The translations under genes were made by a program, and so were the position numbers. A stretch of 64,000 bases of DNA from Puniceibacterium sediminis (GTDB lineage: Bacteria; Pseudomonadota; Alphaproteobacteria; Rhodobacterales; Rhodobacteraceae). The DNA is taken from assembly GCF_900188035.1 (NCBI RefSeq), contig NZ_FZNN01000002.1, forward strand, positions 305,115 to 369,114, written 5' to 3'. Below are positions 1-8,567 of this stretch, in pieces. Numbering within the stretch: position 1 is the first letter of the stretch; every line of letters begins with the position of its first letter. The notes under the pieces are model-generated. The model did no database searches. It saw nothing but the letters and a program-made list of their open reading frames with translations, and was not told the origin of the DNA.

Positions 1-935
1 GCGCCGCACCGACTGGCAAGCGGATCGCCGTGGTGGGGGCGGGGCCTGCGGGGCTGGCCTGTGCGCACCGGCTGGCGATGAAGGGCCATGACGTGGTGCT
101 GTTTGATGCCCGGCCCAAGGCGGGCGGGTTGAACGAATACGGCATCGCCGCCTACAAATCGACCAACGACTTTGCCGCCCAAGAGGTGGAGTGGCTGCTG
201 AAGATTGGCGGTATCAGTCTGCTGACCGGCAAAAAGTTGGGGCGTGACATTACCCTGCAAGAGCTGCGCGCCGATTACGATGCGGTATTCCTTGGCGTGG
301 GTCTGGGGAGCGTCAATGCTCTCATTGCGCCGGGGGCCGACAAGGAGGGTGTGCTGGATGCGGTCGATTTCATCGCCGATCTGCGACAGTCGACGGATCT
401 TGCGTCCCTGCCGGTGGGGCGTGACGTTGTGGTCATCGGCGGGGGTATGACGGCGGTGGATGCGGCGGTGCAGGCGAAACTGCTGGGCGCGCTGAATGTC
501 ACGATGATTTACCGGCGCGGCCGCGCACGTATGAACGCGAGCCGTTTCGAACAGGATCTGGCTGCGGCCAAAGGCGTGCGGATCATCACCAATGCCGCAC
601 CGGTCGCCCTGCATGGCAACGGGGCCGTGCGCGAGATCGAATGTGAATACACCGACGATGCGCTGGTTCCGACGGGTGAAAAATTCCGCATTCCGGCCGA
701 TCAGGTGTTCTGCGCTATTGGTCAGACGCTGGAAGGTGGTGCCTTGCCCGATCTTGACGGGCGCAAGATTGCCATTACGGGCGCGGGCCGTACGTCGGTT
801 GTCGGGGTCTGGGCCGGTGGGGATTGTGCCGCCGGGGGTGACGATCTGACCGTGACGGCAGTGGCCGAAGGGCGTGATGCGGCCGAGGATATTCACATTG
901 CGCTGATGGGTGCAACGGCGGGGGCGGCGGGCTGA
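1..935 (+). CDS. preT: PreT, NAD-dependent dihydropyrimidine dehydrogenase subunit (5' partial)
   Basis: This is the flavin/NAD(P) subunit of the PreTA dihydropyrimidine dehydrogenase, which passes electrons between NAD(H) and PreA during uracil/thymine reduction. The reading frame is already open at base 3, so the true start and the N-terminal Fe-S region lie upstream. Visible are an FAD-binding motif VVGAGPAGLACA right at the edge and a second dinucleotide fold VVIGGGMTAVDAA about 130 residues later. The C-terminus has the usual GDCAAGGDDLTVTAVAEG flavin contact. It lies 25 bp before preA, clearly the same operon. Identity is strong from motifs plus the partner gene. Confidence 0.92.
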   Translation, partial: AAPTGKRIAVVGAGPAGLACAHRLAMKGHDVVLFDARPKAGGLNEYGIAAYKSTNDFAAQEVEWLLKIGGISLLTGKKLGRDITLQELRADYDAVFLGVGLGSVNALIAPGADKEGVLDAVDFIADLRQSTDLASLPVGRDVVVIGGGMTAVDAAVQAKLLGALNVTMIYRRGRARMNASRFEQDLAAAKGVRIITNAAPVALHGNGAVREIECEYTDDALVPTGEKFRIPADQVFCAIGQTLEGGALPDLDGRKIAITGAGRTSVVGVWAGGDCAAGGDDLTVTAVAEGRDAAEDIHIALMGATAGAAG

Positions 936-960
936 AGCCCACCCTACGGGAGAGACGGAC

Positions 961-2268
961 ATGGCAGATCTGACAACGGATTTCGTGGGCATCAAAAGCC
1001 CGAACCCCTTCTGGCTGGCTTCGGCGCCACCCACGGACAAGGAATACAACGTGCGCCGCGCCTTCGAGGCGGGCTGGGGCGGGGTGGTCTGGAAGACGCT
1101 GGGCGAGGCCGGGCCACCGGTGGTCAACGTCAACGGCCCACGTTATGGCGCGATCTGGGGGGCGGACCGGCGCCTGCTGGGGTTGAATAACATCGAGTTG
1201 ATCACCGACCGGCCGCTGGAGGTAAACCTGCGCGAAATCAAGGCGGTCAAGCGCGACTATCCCGACCGGGCGCTGATTGTTTCGCTCATGGTGCCCTGCG
1301 TCGAAGAGGCCTGGAAGGCGATCCTGCCGCTGGTCGAAGAGACCGGTGCTGACGGGGTCGAGCTGAACTTTGGCTGCCCGCACGGGATGTCCGAGCGCGG
1401 CATGGGCTCGGCCGTGGGGCAGGTGCCCGAGTATATCGAAATGGTGACGCGCTGGGTCAAGCAGAACACCCCGATGCCCTGTATCGTGAAGCTGACGCCG
1501 AATATCACGGACGTCAAACAACCCGCCCTGGCGGCGATGCGCGGTGGCGCGGATGCGGTGAGCTTGATCAACACGATCAACTCGATCACCTCGGTCGATC
1601 TGGATCTGTTTGCACCCGAGCCGACGATTGACGGCAAGGGCGCGCATGGCGGTTATTGCGGCCCTGCGGTGAAGCCGATTGCGCTGAACATGGTCGCCGA
1701 AATCGCGCGTACGCCCGAAATGGCGCATCTGCCGATCAGCGGCATCGGCGGCGTGACGACCTGGAAGGATGCGGCCGAGTTCATGGCGCTGGGAGCCGGG
1801 AACGTTCAGGTCTGCACGGCGGCGATGACCTATGGTTTCAAGATCGTGCAGGAAATGATTTCCGGCCTTTCGGACTATATGGACAAGAAGGGAATGGCCG
1901 CGACCTCGGAGCTGGTGCGCAAGGCCGTGCCGAACCTGAGCGACTGGCAGCATCTGAACCTGAACTACATCGCCAAGGCGAAGATCGATCAGGACCTGTG
2001 CATCTCTTGTGGGCGGTGCTTTGCAGTCTGCGAGGATACATCGCATCAGGCGATCGCCATGTCCGAGGATCGTACCTTTACGGTCAAGGATGACGAATGC
2101 GTCGCTTGTAACCTTTGCGTCAATGTCTGTCCGGTCGAAGACTGCATCACCATGGAGCAGATGGCGGCGGGGGCAATCGATCCGCGCACTGGCAAGACGG
2201 TGCAGCCGGATTATGCGAACTGGACGACACACCCGAACAATCCGGGGGCCGTGACGGCGGCAGAGTGA
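961..2268 (+). CDS. preA: PreA, dihydropyrimidine dehydrogenase catalytic subunit
   Basis: 435 residues. This is the FMN/Fe-S subunit that reduces the pyrimidine ring. The N-terminal TIM barrel carries the active-site loop CPHGMSERGMG with Cys139, as in dihydropyrimidine dehydrogenases. The C-terminus has two 4Fe-4S motifs, CISCGRCFAVC (from about residue 347) and CVACNLCVNVCPVEDC. The ATG at 961 follows GGGAGAGACGG; an upstream in-frame extension from 910 overlaps preT and is not needed. With preT it forms the first step of reductive pyrimidine catabolism; carbamoylase and dihydropyrimidinase genes follow 1-3 kb downstream. Confidence 0.95.
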   Translation: MADLTTDFVGIKSPNPFWLASAPPTDKEYNVRRAFEAGWGGVVWKTLGEAGPPVVNVNGPRYGAIWGADRRLLGLNNIELITDRPLEVNLREIKAVKRDYPDRALIVSLMVPCVEEAWKAILPLVEETGADGVELNFGCPHGMSERGMGSAVGQVPEYIEMVTRWVKQNTPMPCIVKLTPNITDVKQPALAAMRGGADAVSLINTINSITSVDLDLFAPEPTIDGKGAHGGYCGPAVKPIALNMVAEIARTPEMAHLPISGIGGVTTWKDAAEFMALGAGNVQVCTAAMTYGFKIVQEMISGLSDYMDKKGMAATSELVRKAVPNLSDWQHLNLNYIAKAKIDQDLCISCGRCFAVCEDTSHQAIAMSEDRTFTVKDDECVACNLCVNVCPVEDCITMEQMAAGAIDPRTGKTVQPDYANWTTHPNNPGAVTAAE

Positions 2269-2276
2269 GTTGCCAG

Positions 2277-2306
2277 CCCGAGATTTTTCGAACGAAAAAT
2301 CTCGGG
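2277..2306. terminator. Hairpin after preA (first of two)
   Basis: Perfect 12-bp stem (CCCGAGATTTTT / AAAAATCTCGGG) around CGAACG, 9 bp past the preA stop. Its bidirectional symmetry suits the end of a transcript, though no U-run follows. This A/T-rich palindrome type is common after operons in roseobacters. Confidence 0.6.
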
Positions 2307-2325
2307 TGTGCCCTTGGGGGGGAGC

Positions 2326-2349
2326 CAGAAAATTCGGACGAATTTTCTG
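2326..2349. terminator. Second hairpin after preA
   Basis: Perfect 11-bp stem (CAGAAAATTCG / CGAATTTTCTG) with a 2-base turn, 20 bp after the first hairpin. The tandem pair sits between the convergent preA and the small minus-strand gene, where a bidirectional terminator would be expected. Confidence 0.5.
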
Positions 2350-2354
2350 ACCCT

Positions 2355-2555
2355 TCAGCAGATTACGCGCATATGGCCCTCATGGCAGATGACCACGTAT
2401 TGATCGCCGCAGGCGATAAGGTGAAATCCACGCCTTTGCACCTCTGCGATAAAGACATCCCGACCGATTTCGCGGTGGACGTCCCTCATTTTGCGCCGAA
2501 CCACGCCGCCGGTCTGCGCAGCGCGCGCGGAAAAGATTCGGTTCATCCAGGGCAT
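2355..2555 (-). CDS. Small conserved-looking protein, function unknown
   Basis: 66 residues, beginning MPWMNRIFSARAAQTGG. ATG 2555 is preceded by AGGCAGG at good spacing. Arg-rich N-terminal half (VVRRKMRDVHREIGRD), then RRGFHLI and a VVICHEGHMRVIC tail. From memory, similar short proteins occur in Rhodobacteraceae, sometimes labelled as a phosphoribosylanthranilate isomerase although they are far too short for one; I give no function. It lies tail-to-tail with preA and downstream of rutR on the same strand. Confidence 0.5.
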   Translation of the reverse strand: MPWMNRIFSARAAQTGGVVRRKMRDVHREIGRDVFIAEVQRRGFHLIACGDQYVVICHEGHMRVIC

Positions 2556-2673
2556 ATTTACCTGCCTGGTCGTCGGGATCGCATCTGACGGCGAAAAGGA
2601 ACTGTTTTGAACCTGCATGTCGGCAAGAATAGGGGCGGCTTGGTAAATCGCCCGTAAACGCCGGGCTCGGTCT

Positions 2674-3303
2674 TCAGACGCTGAGCAGATTACGGAACAT
2701 CTTGGCCACGTGAGTGCGGGCGCTTTCCTGTGCCGCATGCGTATCGGGCATGAGCACCTGCACCTGTGCTTCGAAATCAGCGTAGTGCTGGGTCATGGCC
2801 CAGATTGAAAAGATCAGATGGCCCGGGTCCATGGGGGCGAGCTTGCCCTCCTCCATCCATGTCCTGATCAACCTGCATTTTTCATCGAACAGCGGTTTCA
2901 GCCGGTGCTCCAGATCTTGCAGGATGCGGGGAGCGCCCTGAATAATCTCGTTCGCGAACAGGCGGCTTTCGCGGGGGAAGGCGCGGCTCATTTCCATCTT
3001 GCGATCAATGTAGGCCAGAAGCTCGTCCAGGGGGATGCCGTCCGGGTCCATCACGGCCAGCGGGGCCAGCCATTCGTCCATCAGCGCGTTCAGAAGCGCC
3101 ACATGAATGGCCTCCTTGCTGTCGAAATAATAGAGCATGTTGGGCTTGGACAGGCCTGCGGCTTCGGCGATCTGATCGAGCGTCGCGCCGCGGAAGCCGT
3201 GCTGTGAAAACACATCAAGAGCTGCATCGAGGATCTTGCGGCGGTTGCGCAACTGAATCCGGCTGGGTTTCTTTTCGGGTTGGGCGGTGGCGGTCTGGGG
3301 CAT
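2674..3303 (-). CDS. rutR: TetR-family regulator, RutR type
   Basis: 209 residues with an N-terminal TetR helix-turn-helix (ATLDQIAEAAGLSKPNMLYYF, residues about 41-61) and a RutR-like ligand domain (LAPMDPGHLIFSIWAMTQHYADF), which closely parallels the E. coli RutR segment LAPIDPQHLIFMIWASTQHYADF. RutR senses uracil/thymine and releases DNA. It is transcribed away from the carbamoylase gene; the gap between them holds a good match to the E. coli RutR site. It therefore probably represses the pyrimidine cluster. The family assignment is firm; the exact effector is inferred. Confidence 0.9.
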   Translation of the reverse strand: MPQTATAQPEKKPSRIQLRNRRKILDAALDVFSQHGFRGATLDQIAEAAGLSKPNMLYYFDSKEAIHVALLNALMDEWLAPLAVMDPDGIPLDELLAYIDRKMEMSRAFPRESRLFANEIIQGAPRILQDLEHRLKPLFDEKCRLIRTWMEEGKLAPMDPGHLIFSIWAMTQHYADFEAQVQVLMPDTHAAQESARTHVAKMFRNLLSV

Positions 3304-3414
3304 CTGTCTCTCCGATTGCCACCCGATTGGGCAGCCTGAAAATTAGCGCTGCGTATGCCCTTGAGATGCCCAAAGTCAGTCCTTGACAGTGGTACGCCGC
3401 ATTGCAATCGTGGC

Positions 3415-3430
3415 TTGACCAAATGGTAAA
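3415..3430. promoter_or_regulatory. RutR-type operator
   Basis: TTGACCAAATGGTAAA matches the E. coli RutR consensus TTGACCAnnTGGTCAA at all but one of the 14 fixed positions. It lies 61 bp before the carbamoylase start and 112 bp before rutR, so it can control both divergent genes. Confidence 0.75.
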
Positions 3431-3490
3431 AAACATCTGTCGCGGTGGCAAGACCTTCCGCCCCGAGACGGCAAAGACTGGGGAATTACG

Positions 3491-4741
3491 ATGGCAGCAC
3501 CTGGGGAAAACCTGCGGATCAACGGGGATCGGCTGTGGGACAGTCTGATGGACATGGCCAAGATTGGCCCCGGGGTGGCGGGTGGCAACAACCGCCAGAC
3601 GCTTACTGATGCCGATGCCGAGGGGCGCGCGCTGTTCCAGAGCTGGTGCGAGGATGCCGGGTGCGCCATGGGCCTGGATGCGCTTGGCAATATGTTCGCG
3701 ACGCGGGCCGGGACGGATCCGGATGCGCTTCCGGTCTATGTCGGATCGCATCTGGACACGCAGCCGACGGGCGGAAAATATGATGGGGTGCTGGGTGTTC
3801 TGGGTGGTCTGGAAATCCTGCGGACGATGAATGACCTCGGGATCAAGACAAAGCATCCGATCGTCGTCACCAACTGGACAAATGAGGAGGGCACGCGCTT
3901 TGCGCCGGCCATGCTCGCATCAGGCGTATTTGCCGGGGTGCACGATCAGGCCTGGGCCGAGGCGCGCGAGGATGCCAAAGGCAAGACATTCGGGGCGGAG
4001 CTGGACCGGATCGGCTGGCGTGGCGAAGAGCCTGTGGGCGCGCGCAAGATGCATGCCTTTTTCGAGCTGCATATCGAGCAGGGGCCTATTCTGGAGGCCG
4101 AGGGCAAGGATATCGGCGTTGTTACACATGGGCAGGGGCTATCCTGGACCGAAGTGACGATCACCGGCAAGGATGCGCACACCGGGTCGACCCCGATGCC
4201 GATGCGGCGCAACGCGGGCCTTGGGATGGCGCGGGTGCTGGAGGCAGTTGAAGAGATCGCCTGGGCGCACGGACCACATGCCGTTGGCGCCGCAGGCCAT
4301 ATCGATGTCTATCCGAATTCGCGCAACGTGATCCCCGGCAAGGTGGTGTTTACGGTCGATTTCCGGTCGCCCGATCTGGCGGTGATCACGGATATGGTGG
4401 CGCAGATGAAGGCGCGGGCGCGAGCGATCTGTGATGACATGGAGCTTGAGATCGCGTTCGAGCAGGTTGGCGGATTCGATCCGGTAACCTTTGATCCTGC
4501 TTGTGTTTCTGCCGTGCGGTCGGCGGCCGAGCGGCTGGGATATTCGCATATGAATATCATCTCGGGTGCCGGGCACGACGCCTGCTGGATCAATCAGGTG
4601 GCGCCGACGGCGATGATCATGTGCCCCTGTGTGGACGGGCTGAGCCATAACGAGGCCGAGGAGATTTCCAAGGAATGGGCCGCAGCCGGGGCGGATGTGC
4701 TGATGCATGCGGTGGTCGAGACGGCGGTAATTGTAGAGTAA
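3491..4741 (+). CDS. Zn-dependent N-carbamoyl amidohydrolase (beta-ureidopropionase/carbamoylase)
   Basis: 416 residues, M20-type metallohydrolase of the hydantoinase/carbamoylase family. It would cleave N-carbamoyl-beta-alanine (or the thymine-derived homologue) to the beta-amino acid, CO2 and ammonia, the third step of the reductive pathway. Metal and catalytic motifs: GSHLDTQPTGGKYDG (His87), NEEGTRF (Glu-Glu near 133), ELHIEQGPILE, and GAGHDACW near the end. The ATG follows GGGGAATTACG. Its partner dihydropyrimidinase follows 105 bp downstream. Specificity for carbamoyl-beta-alanine rather than carbamoyl-alpha-amino acids is inferred from the preTA context. Confidence 0.9.
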   Translation: MAAPGENLRINGDRLWDSLMDMAKIGPGVAGGNNRQTLTDADAEGRALFQSWCEDAGCAMGLDALGNMFATRAGTDPDALPVYVGSHLDTQPTGGKYDGVLGVLGGLEILRTMNDLGIKTKHPIVVTNWTNEEGTRFAPAMLASGVFAGVHDQAWAEAREDAKGKTFGAELDRIGWRGEEPVGARKMHAFFELHIEQGPILEAEGKDIGVVTHGQGLSWTEVTITGKDAHTGSTPMPMRRNAGLGMARVLEAVEEIAWAHGPHAVGAAGHIDVYPNSRNVIPGKVVFTVDFRSPDLAVITDMVAQMKARARAICDDMELEIAFEQVGGFDPVTFDPACVSAVRSAAERLGYSHMNIISGAGHDACWINQVAPTAMIMCPCVDGLSHNEAEEISKEWAAAGADVLMHAVVETAVIVE

Positions 4742-4753
4742 GATCAGAGGGCA

Positions 4754-4806
4754 GGACCGGGGGCGCTGCCCCCGGACCCCCGGCGAATTTGGCAAGAGAA
4801 GAAGAT
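4754..4806. repeat. GC-rich hairpin repeat between carbamoylase and dihydropyrimidinase genes
   Basis: Perfect 8-bp stem CCGGGGGC/GCCCCCGG (4757-4764, 4768-4775), then GGACCCCCGGCGAATTTGGCAAGA. The same layout (C/G stem, CCCCC, GAAT..TTTTGGGCAGA) recurs at 14303-14386. It looks like a dispersed rhodobacterial intergenic repeat. Confidence 0.55.
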
Positions 4807-4846
4807 GCGGGCGCGGTCTGGTGTCGTGCCCTAGGGGAGAGATTTT

Positions 4847-6301
4847 ATGACCACAGTCATCAAGAACGGCACCATCGTCACGGCGGATCTGACCTATGTG
4901 GCGGATGTGCTGATTGAAAATGGGGTGATCGCCGAGATCGGCAAGGATCTGAAGGGCGATGAGGTTCTGGACGCCACGGGATGTTATGTCATGCCGGGTG
5001 GGATCGACCCGCATGTGCACCTTGAGATGCCGTTCATGGGGACTTATTCCGCAGATGATTTCGAGAGCGGCACGCGTGCCGCACTGGCGGGCGGGACGAC
5101 GATGGTGGTGGACTTCTGCCTGCCTTCGCCCGGTCAGGGGCTGCTGGACGGGCTGAAGATGTGGGACAACAAATCGACCCGCGCGGCCTGTGATTATTCG
5201 TTCCACATGGCGGTGACATGGTGGGGCGAGCAGGTCTTCAACGAGATGGAGATCGTCGTAAAAGAGCGCGGAATCAACACCTTCAAGCATTTCATGGCCT
5301 ACAAGGGCGCGCTGATGGTGAACGATGACGAGATGTATGCTTCGTTCAAACGCTGTGCCGAACTGGGGGCAATCCCGCTGGTTCATGCCGAGAATGGCGA
5401 TGTGGTGGCCGAGCTTTCGGCGCAGCTTTTGGCGGCTGGCAACAACGGGCCAGAGGCGCATGCCTATTCGCGTCCGCCGCAGGTCGAGGGCGAGGCGACG
5501 AACCGGGCCATCATGATTGCGGATATGGCCGGCGTGCCGCTGTACGTTGTGCATACCAGTTGCGAGGAAAGCCACGAGGCGATCCGGCGTGCGCGGATGC
5601 AGGGCAAGCGGGTCTGGGGTGAGCCGCTGATCCAGCATCTGACGTTGGATGAATCCGAGTATCTTAATCCCGACTGGGATCATTCGGCGCGGCGGGTCAT
5701 GTCGCCGCCGTTCAGGAACAAACAACATCAGGACAGCCTGTGGGCCGGCCTGCAATCTGGGTCATTGTCCGTTGTGGCGACGGATCACTGTGCCTTTACC
5801 ACCGATCAAAAGCGTTTCGGCGTGGGCGATTTCACCAAGATCCCGAATGGTACCGGGGGTTTGGAGGACCGTTTGCCGATGCTCTGGACCTATGGGGTTA
5901 GCACAGGACGGTTAACACCCAATGAATTTGTCGCCGTCACCTCGACCAATATCGCCAAAATCCTGAATGTTTACCCGAAAAAGGGTGCCATTCTGGTGGG
6001 GGCGGATGCGGATATTGTTGTCTTTGATCCCGAAAAGGAAAAGACGATCACGGCCGCCAGCCAGCAATCTGCCATTGATTACAACGTCTTCGAGGGCAAG
6101 CACGTGAAGGGCCTGCCGCGCTATACGCTGACCCGTGGCATGGTTGCCGTGATGGACGGTGAGATGCAGGCGCAGTCGGGTCACGGCAAGTTCGTGAAAC
6201 GCGACCCCGCAGGGCCGGTGAGCCGCGCGCTGTCATCCTGGAAAGAGCTGACCGCACCGCGCAAGGTGGAGCGGTCGGGCATCCCGGCGAGCGGCGTTTG
6301 A
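4847..6301 (+). CDS. hydA: Dihydropyrimidinase (D-hydantoinase)
   Basis: 484 residues, the usual family length. It hydrolyses 5,6-dihydrouracil/dihydrothymine to the N-carbamoyl-beta-amino acid. All metal-site residues of the cyclic amidohydrolase fold are visible: HVH at 56/58, the carboxylated lysine Lys153 in AYKGA, His180 in HAENGD, His236 in VHTS, and Asp313 in TDHC. The start ATG follows GGGGAGAGATTTT. It sits between the carbamoylase and the ABC importer genes, completing a dehydrogenase-hydrolase-carbamoylase pathway with uptake. Confidence 0.95.
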   Translation: MTTVIKNGTIVTADLTYVADVLIENGVIAEIGKDLKGDEVLDATGCYVMPGGIDPHVHLEMPFMGTYSADDFESGTRAALAGGTTMVVDFCLPSPGQGLLDGLKMWDNKSTRAACDYSFHMAVTWWGEQVFNEMEIVVKERGINTFKHFMAYKGALMVNDDEMYASFKRCAELGAIPLVHAENGDVVAELSAQLLAAGNNGPEAHAYSRPPQVEGEATNRAIMIADMAGVPLYVVHTSCEESHEAIRRARMQGKRVWGEPLIQHLTLDESEYLNPDWDHSARRVMSPPFRNKQHQDSLWAGLQSGSLSVVATDHCAFTTDQKRFGVGDFTKIPNGTGGLEDRLPMLWTYGVSTGRLTPNEFVAVTSTNIAKILNVYPKKGAILVGADADIVVFDPEKEKTITAASQQSAIDYNVFEGKHVKGLPRYTLTRGMVAVMDGEMQAQSGHGKFVKRDPAGPVSRALSSWKELTAPRKVERSGIPASGV

Positions 6302-6315
6302 GGCCGGATTCAGTC

Positions 6316-7116
6316 ATGCAGAACAAGAGCCTAGCAAGTAGCGAGGCAGTGATTTCAGCGCGCAATCTGGGGCTGGTGTTCCCGACTGCGGATGGCTCTG
6401 TCGAGGCGTTGAAGGATGTCTCGCTTGATATAAACAAGGGTGATTTCGTCAGTTTCATCGGCCCGTCGGGCTGTGGCAAGACGACCTTTCTGCGGGTGAT
6501 GGCGGACCTTGAGACGCCGACAAGCGGCGAGATCACCGTGAATGGGGTCAGCCCCGAGGAGGCGCGCCGGGCGCGGGCCTATGGCTATGTGTTTCAGGCG
6601 GCGGGGTTGTATCCCTGGCGGACCATCGGCGGAAATATCCGGCTACCTCTTGAAATCATGGGGTATTCGCGGGCCGAGCAGGCCGAGAGGGTGAGCCGCG
6701 TGCTGGATCTGGTCGAGCTTTCGGGGTTCGAGAAGAAGTTCCCCTGGCAGTTGTCTGGCGGCATGCAGCAGCGTGCCAGCATCGCGCGGGCGCTGGCGTT
6801 CGATGCCGACATCCTGCTGATGGACGAACCGTTCGGGGCGCTGGATGAAATCGTGCGCGACCATCTGAACGAGCAGTTGCTAGAGCTTTGGAAACGCACG
6901 GAAAAGACCATCGCTTTTGTCACCCATTCGATCCCCGAGGCGGTGTATCTGAGCACAAAAATCGTGGTCATGTCGCCCCGTCCCGGGCGGATTACGGACG
7001 TGATCGAGAGCCCTTTGCCGCGCGACCGGCCACTGGATATCCGCGATACGCCCGAGTTTCTGGAGGTGGCGCACCGGGTGCGTGAAGGGCTGCGGGCGGG
7101 GCATGCCTATGACTGA
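6316..7116 (+). CDS. ABC transporter ATP-binding protein (NitT/TauT type)
   Basis: 266 residues, with Walker A GPSGCGKTT (about residue 50), Q-loop VFQAAGLYPW, signature LSGGMQQR, Walker B ILLMDEPFGALDE and switch His in FVTHS. The ATG at 6316 is 14 bp past the dihydropyrimidinase stop. It energises the importer formed with the two permeases and the binding protein downstream. Substrate is inferred from context to be a pyrimidine, hydantoin or breakdown product; sequence alone does not fix it. Confidence 0.93.
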   Translation: MQNKSLASSEAVISARNLGLVFPTADGSVEALKDVSLDINKGDFVSFIGPSGCGKTTFLRVMADLETPTSGEITVNGVSPEEARRARAYGYVFQAAGLYPWRTIGGNIRLPLEIMGYSRAEQAERVSRVLDLVELSGFEKKFPWQLSGGMQQRASIARALAFDADILLMDEPFGALDEIVRDHLNEQLLELWKRTEKTIAFVTHSIPEAVYLSTKIVVMSPRPGRITDVIESPLPRDRPLDIRDTPEFLEVAHRVREGLRAGHAYD

Positions 7117-7120
7117 AAAC

Positions 7121-7164
7121 GCCGTATGGAATGCGTATGGAAGCCGTATGGAATGCGTATGGCA
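7121..7164. repeat. 22-bp tandem repeat, two copies plus a partial
   Basis: Two copies of GCCGTATGGAATGCGTATGG plus two bases, 7121-7142 and 7143-7164, differing at one base, then a partial GGCGTATGG. It lies just after the ATPase gene stop, inside the operon. Function unknown. Confidence 0.8.
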
Positions 7165-7239
7165 GGCGTATGGGTTTCGAGCGATTTCAAAAGGTTGGGT
7201 TTTTTGCGGTGATGCGCCCGTCCTGATCGGGGCTGCGCG

Positions 7240-7710
7240 ATGAGCGGTGCCAATTTCGTTGTGCGGCGCCCCGCGCCCGAGGATGCGCCTGCGATGGCGC
7301 AGATCGTGAACGGCTGGATTGATGCCACCCCCTGGATGATCAGGGATCTGCCCGCAGACGAGATTGAGGCGCTGATTGCCAAAGGCATGCCGCAGCGCGA
7401 GATGTGGGTGATTGGTGATCCGGTTGAGGGCTATATCTCGATCGAGGCCGAGATCGCGCATATCTGGGGCTTCTATTGTTCGCGGACGGGGCTGGGTCTG
7501 GGCAAGTGTCTGTTGGACCATGCCAAGGAGGGGCGGGATTTTCTGTCGCTTAACACTCATGTGCCGAATGCGGATGCGCAGAGGTTTTATGCCCGGGAAG
7601 GATTCGAGGCGGTGGCGGAGCTGCCCCCCGGACCAGTGGCCACAGTTTCCGAGACAGAGACGCGGGTGCCAACCGGGATTCGTGAATTGCGAATGGAGTG
7701 GCGGCGATGA
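7240..7710 (+). CDS. GNAT-family N-acetyltransferase
   Basis: 156 residues. The N-terminus VVRRPAPEDAPAMAQIVNGW is typical GNAT; the acetyl-CoA region reads RTGLGLGKCLLDHAKEG, then LNTHVPNADAQRFYAREGFEAVAEL, the usual beta-alpha ending. Substrate unknown. It is embedded between the ABC ATPase and permease genes and overlaps the next gene by ATGA, so it is co-transcribed and may act on a product of the pathway. Confidence 0.85.
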   Translation: MSGANFVVRRPAPEDAPAMAQIVNGWIDATPWMIRDLPADEIEALIAKGMPQREMWVIGDPVEGYISIEAEIAHIWGFYCSRTGLGLGKCLLDHAKEGRDFLSLNTHVPNADAQRFYAREGFEAVAELPPGPVATVSETETRVPTGIRELRMEWRR

Positions 7711-8567
7711 AATCTGTCCTTCCTGTTCTGACCATCGTCGGGGCGATCTTTGCGATCTGGTACGGCGCGGCGGTCTGGCTGAACGCGCCATGGGCGCATG
7801 ATGTGGCGGCGCGTGCGGACAGGGTGCTGAGCCTGCCGGAATTGGTCGCTGACACATGGGCGCAGGACAAGCCCAAGCTACCGGCGCCACATCAGGTCGC
7901 GGTCGAGCTGTGGGATACGGTGGTGGGCAAGAGCATCACGTCGAAACGGTCGCTGGTGTATCATGCCTGGATCACGCTGAGCGCGAGCCTGCTGGGGTTC
8001 GTGATGGGCACGGTGCTGGGGTTCGCGCTGGCGCTGGGGATCGTTTACAACCGGGTGATGGACATGAGCGTGATGCCATGGGTGATCGCGTCGCAGACCA
8101 TTCCGATTCTGGCGATCGCGCCGATGATCATCGTGGTGCTGAATGCGGTCGGGCTGTCGGGGCTGCTGCCCAAGGCGATGATCAGCATGTACCTGTCGTT
8201 CTTTCCCATCGTCGTGGGCATGGTCAAGGGGCTGCGCAGTCCTGATGGTATGCAGCTGGACCAGATGCGGACCTGGAATGGGTCTCGCATGCAGGAGTTT
8301 TTCAAGCTGCGGCTGCCGTCGTCGATGCCGTACCTGTTCACTTCGATGAAGATCGCCATGGCGGCGTCGCTGGTCGGGGCCATCGTTGGTGAATTGCCGA
8401 CCGGGGCCGTGGCGGGCCTGGGTGCGCGGTTGCTGGCCGGGTCGTATTACGGCCAGACGATCCAGATCTGGTCGGCGCTGATCATGGCGGCGGCACTGGC
8501 GGCGGCCGCGGTGGCGCTGATCGGGCTGATGCAACGGGTTGTGCTGAAACGGATGGGGTTGTCATGA
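7707..8567 (+). CDS. ABC transporter permease 1
   Basis: 286 residues, with several hydrophobic segments and the permease EAA-type loop (MRTWNGSRMQEFFKLRLPSSMPYLF). The ATG at 7707 overlaps the preceding stop (ATGA). A GTG nine bases earlier is less likely. It pairs with the next permease, which starts in another ATGA overlap. BPD_transp_1 family, nitrate/taurine-type importer. Confidence 0.92.
   Translation: MKSVLPVLTIVGAIFAIWYGAAVWLNAPWAHDVAARADRVLSLPELVADTWAQDKPKLPAPHQVAVELWDTVVGKSITSKRSLVYHAWITLSASLLGFVMGTVLGFALALGIVYNRVMDMSVMPWVIASQTIPILAIAPMIIVVLNAVGLSGLLPKAMISMYLSFFPIVVGMVKGLRSPDGMQLDQMRTWNGSRMQEFFKLRLPSSMPYLFTSMKIAMAASLVGAIVGELPTGAVAGLGARLLAGSYYGQTIQIWSALIMAAALAAAAVALIGLMQRVVLKRMGLS

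Noticed and set aside
775..2232. Long minus-strand frame opposite preA (485 residues)
   Set aside because: His/Arg-rich composition typical of a shadow frame in GC-rich DNA; preA is the real gene.
4139..5755. Long minus-strand frame (538 residues) opposite the carbamoylase and dihydropyrimidinase genes
   Set aside because: His/Arg/Pro-rich shadow spanning two real genes of opposite strand.
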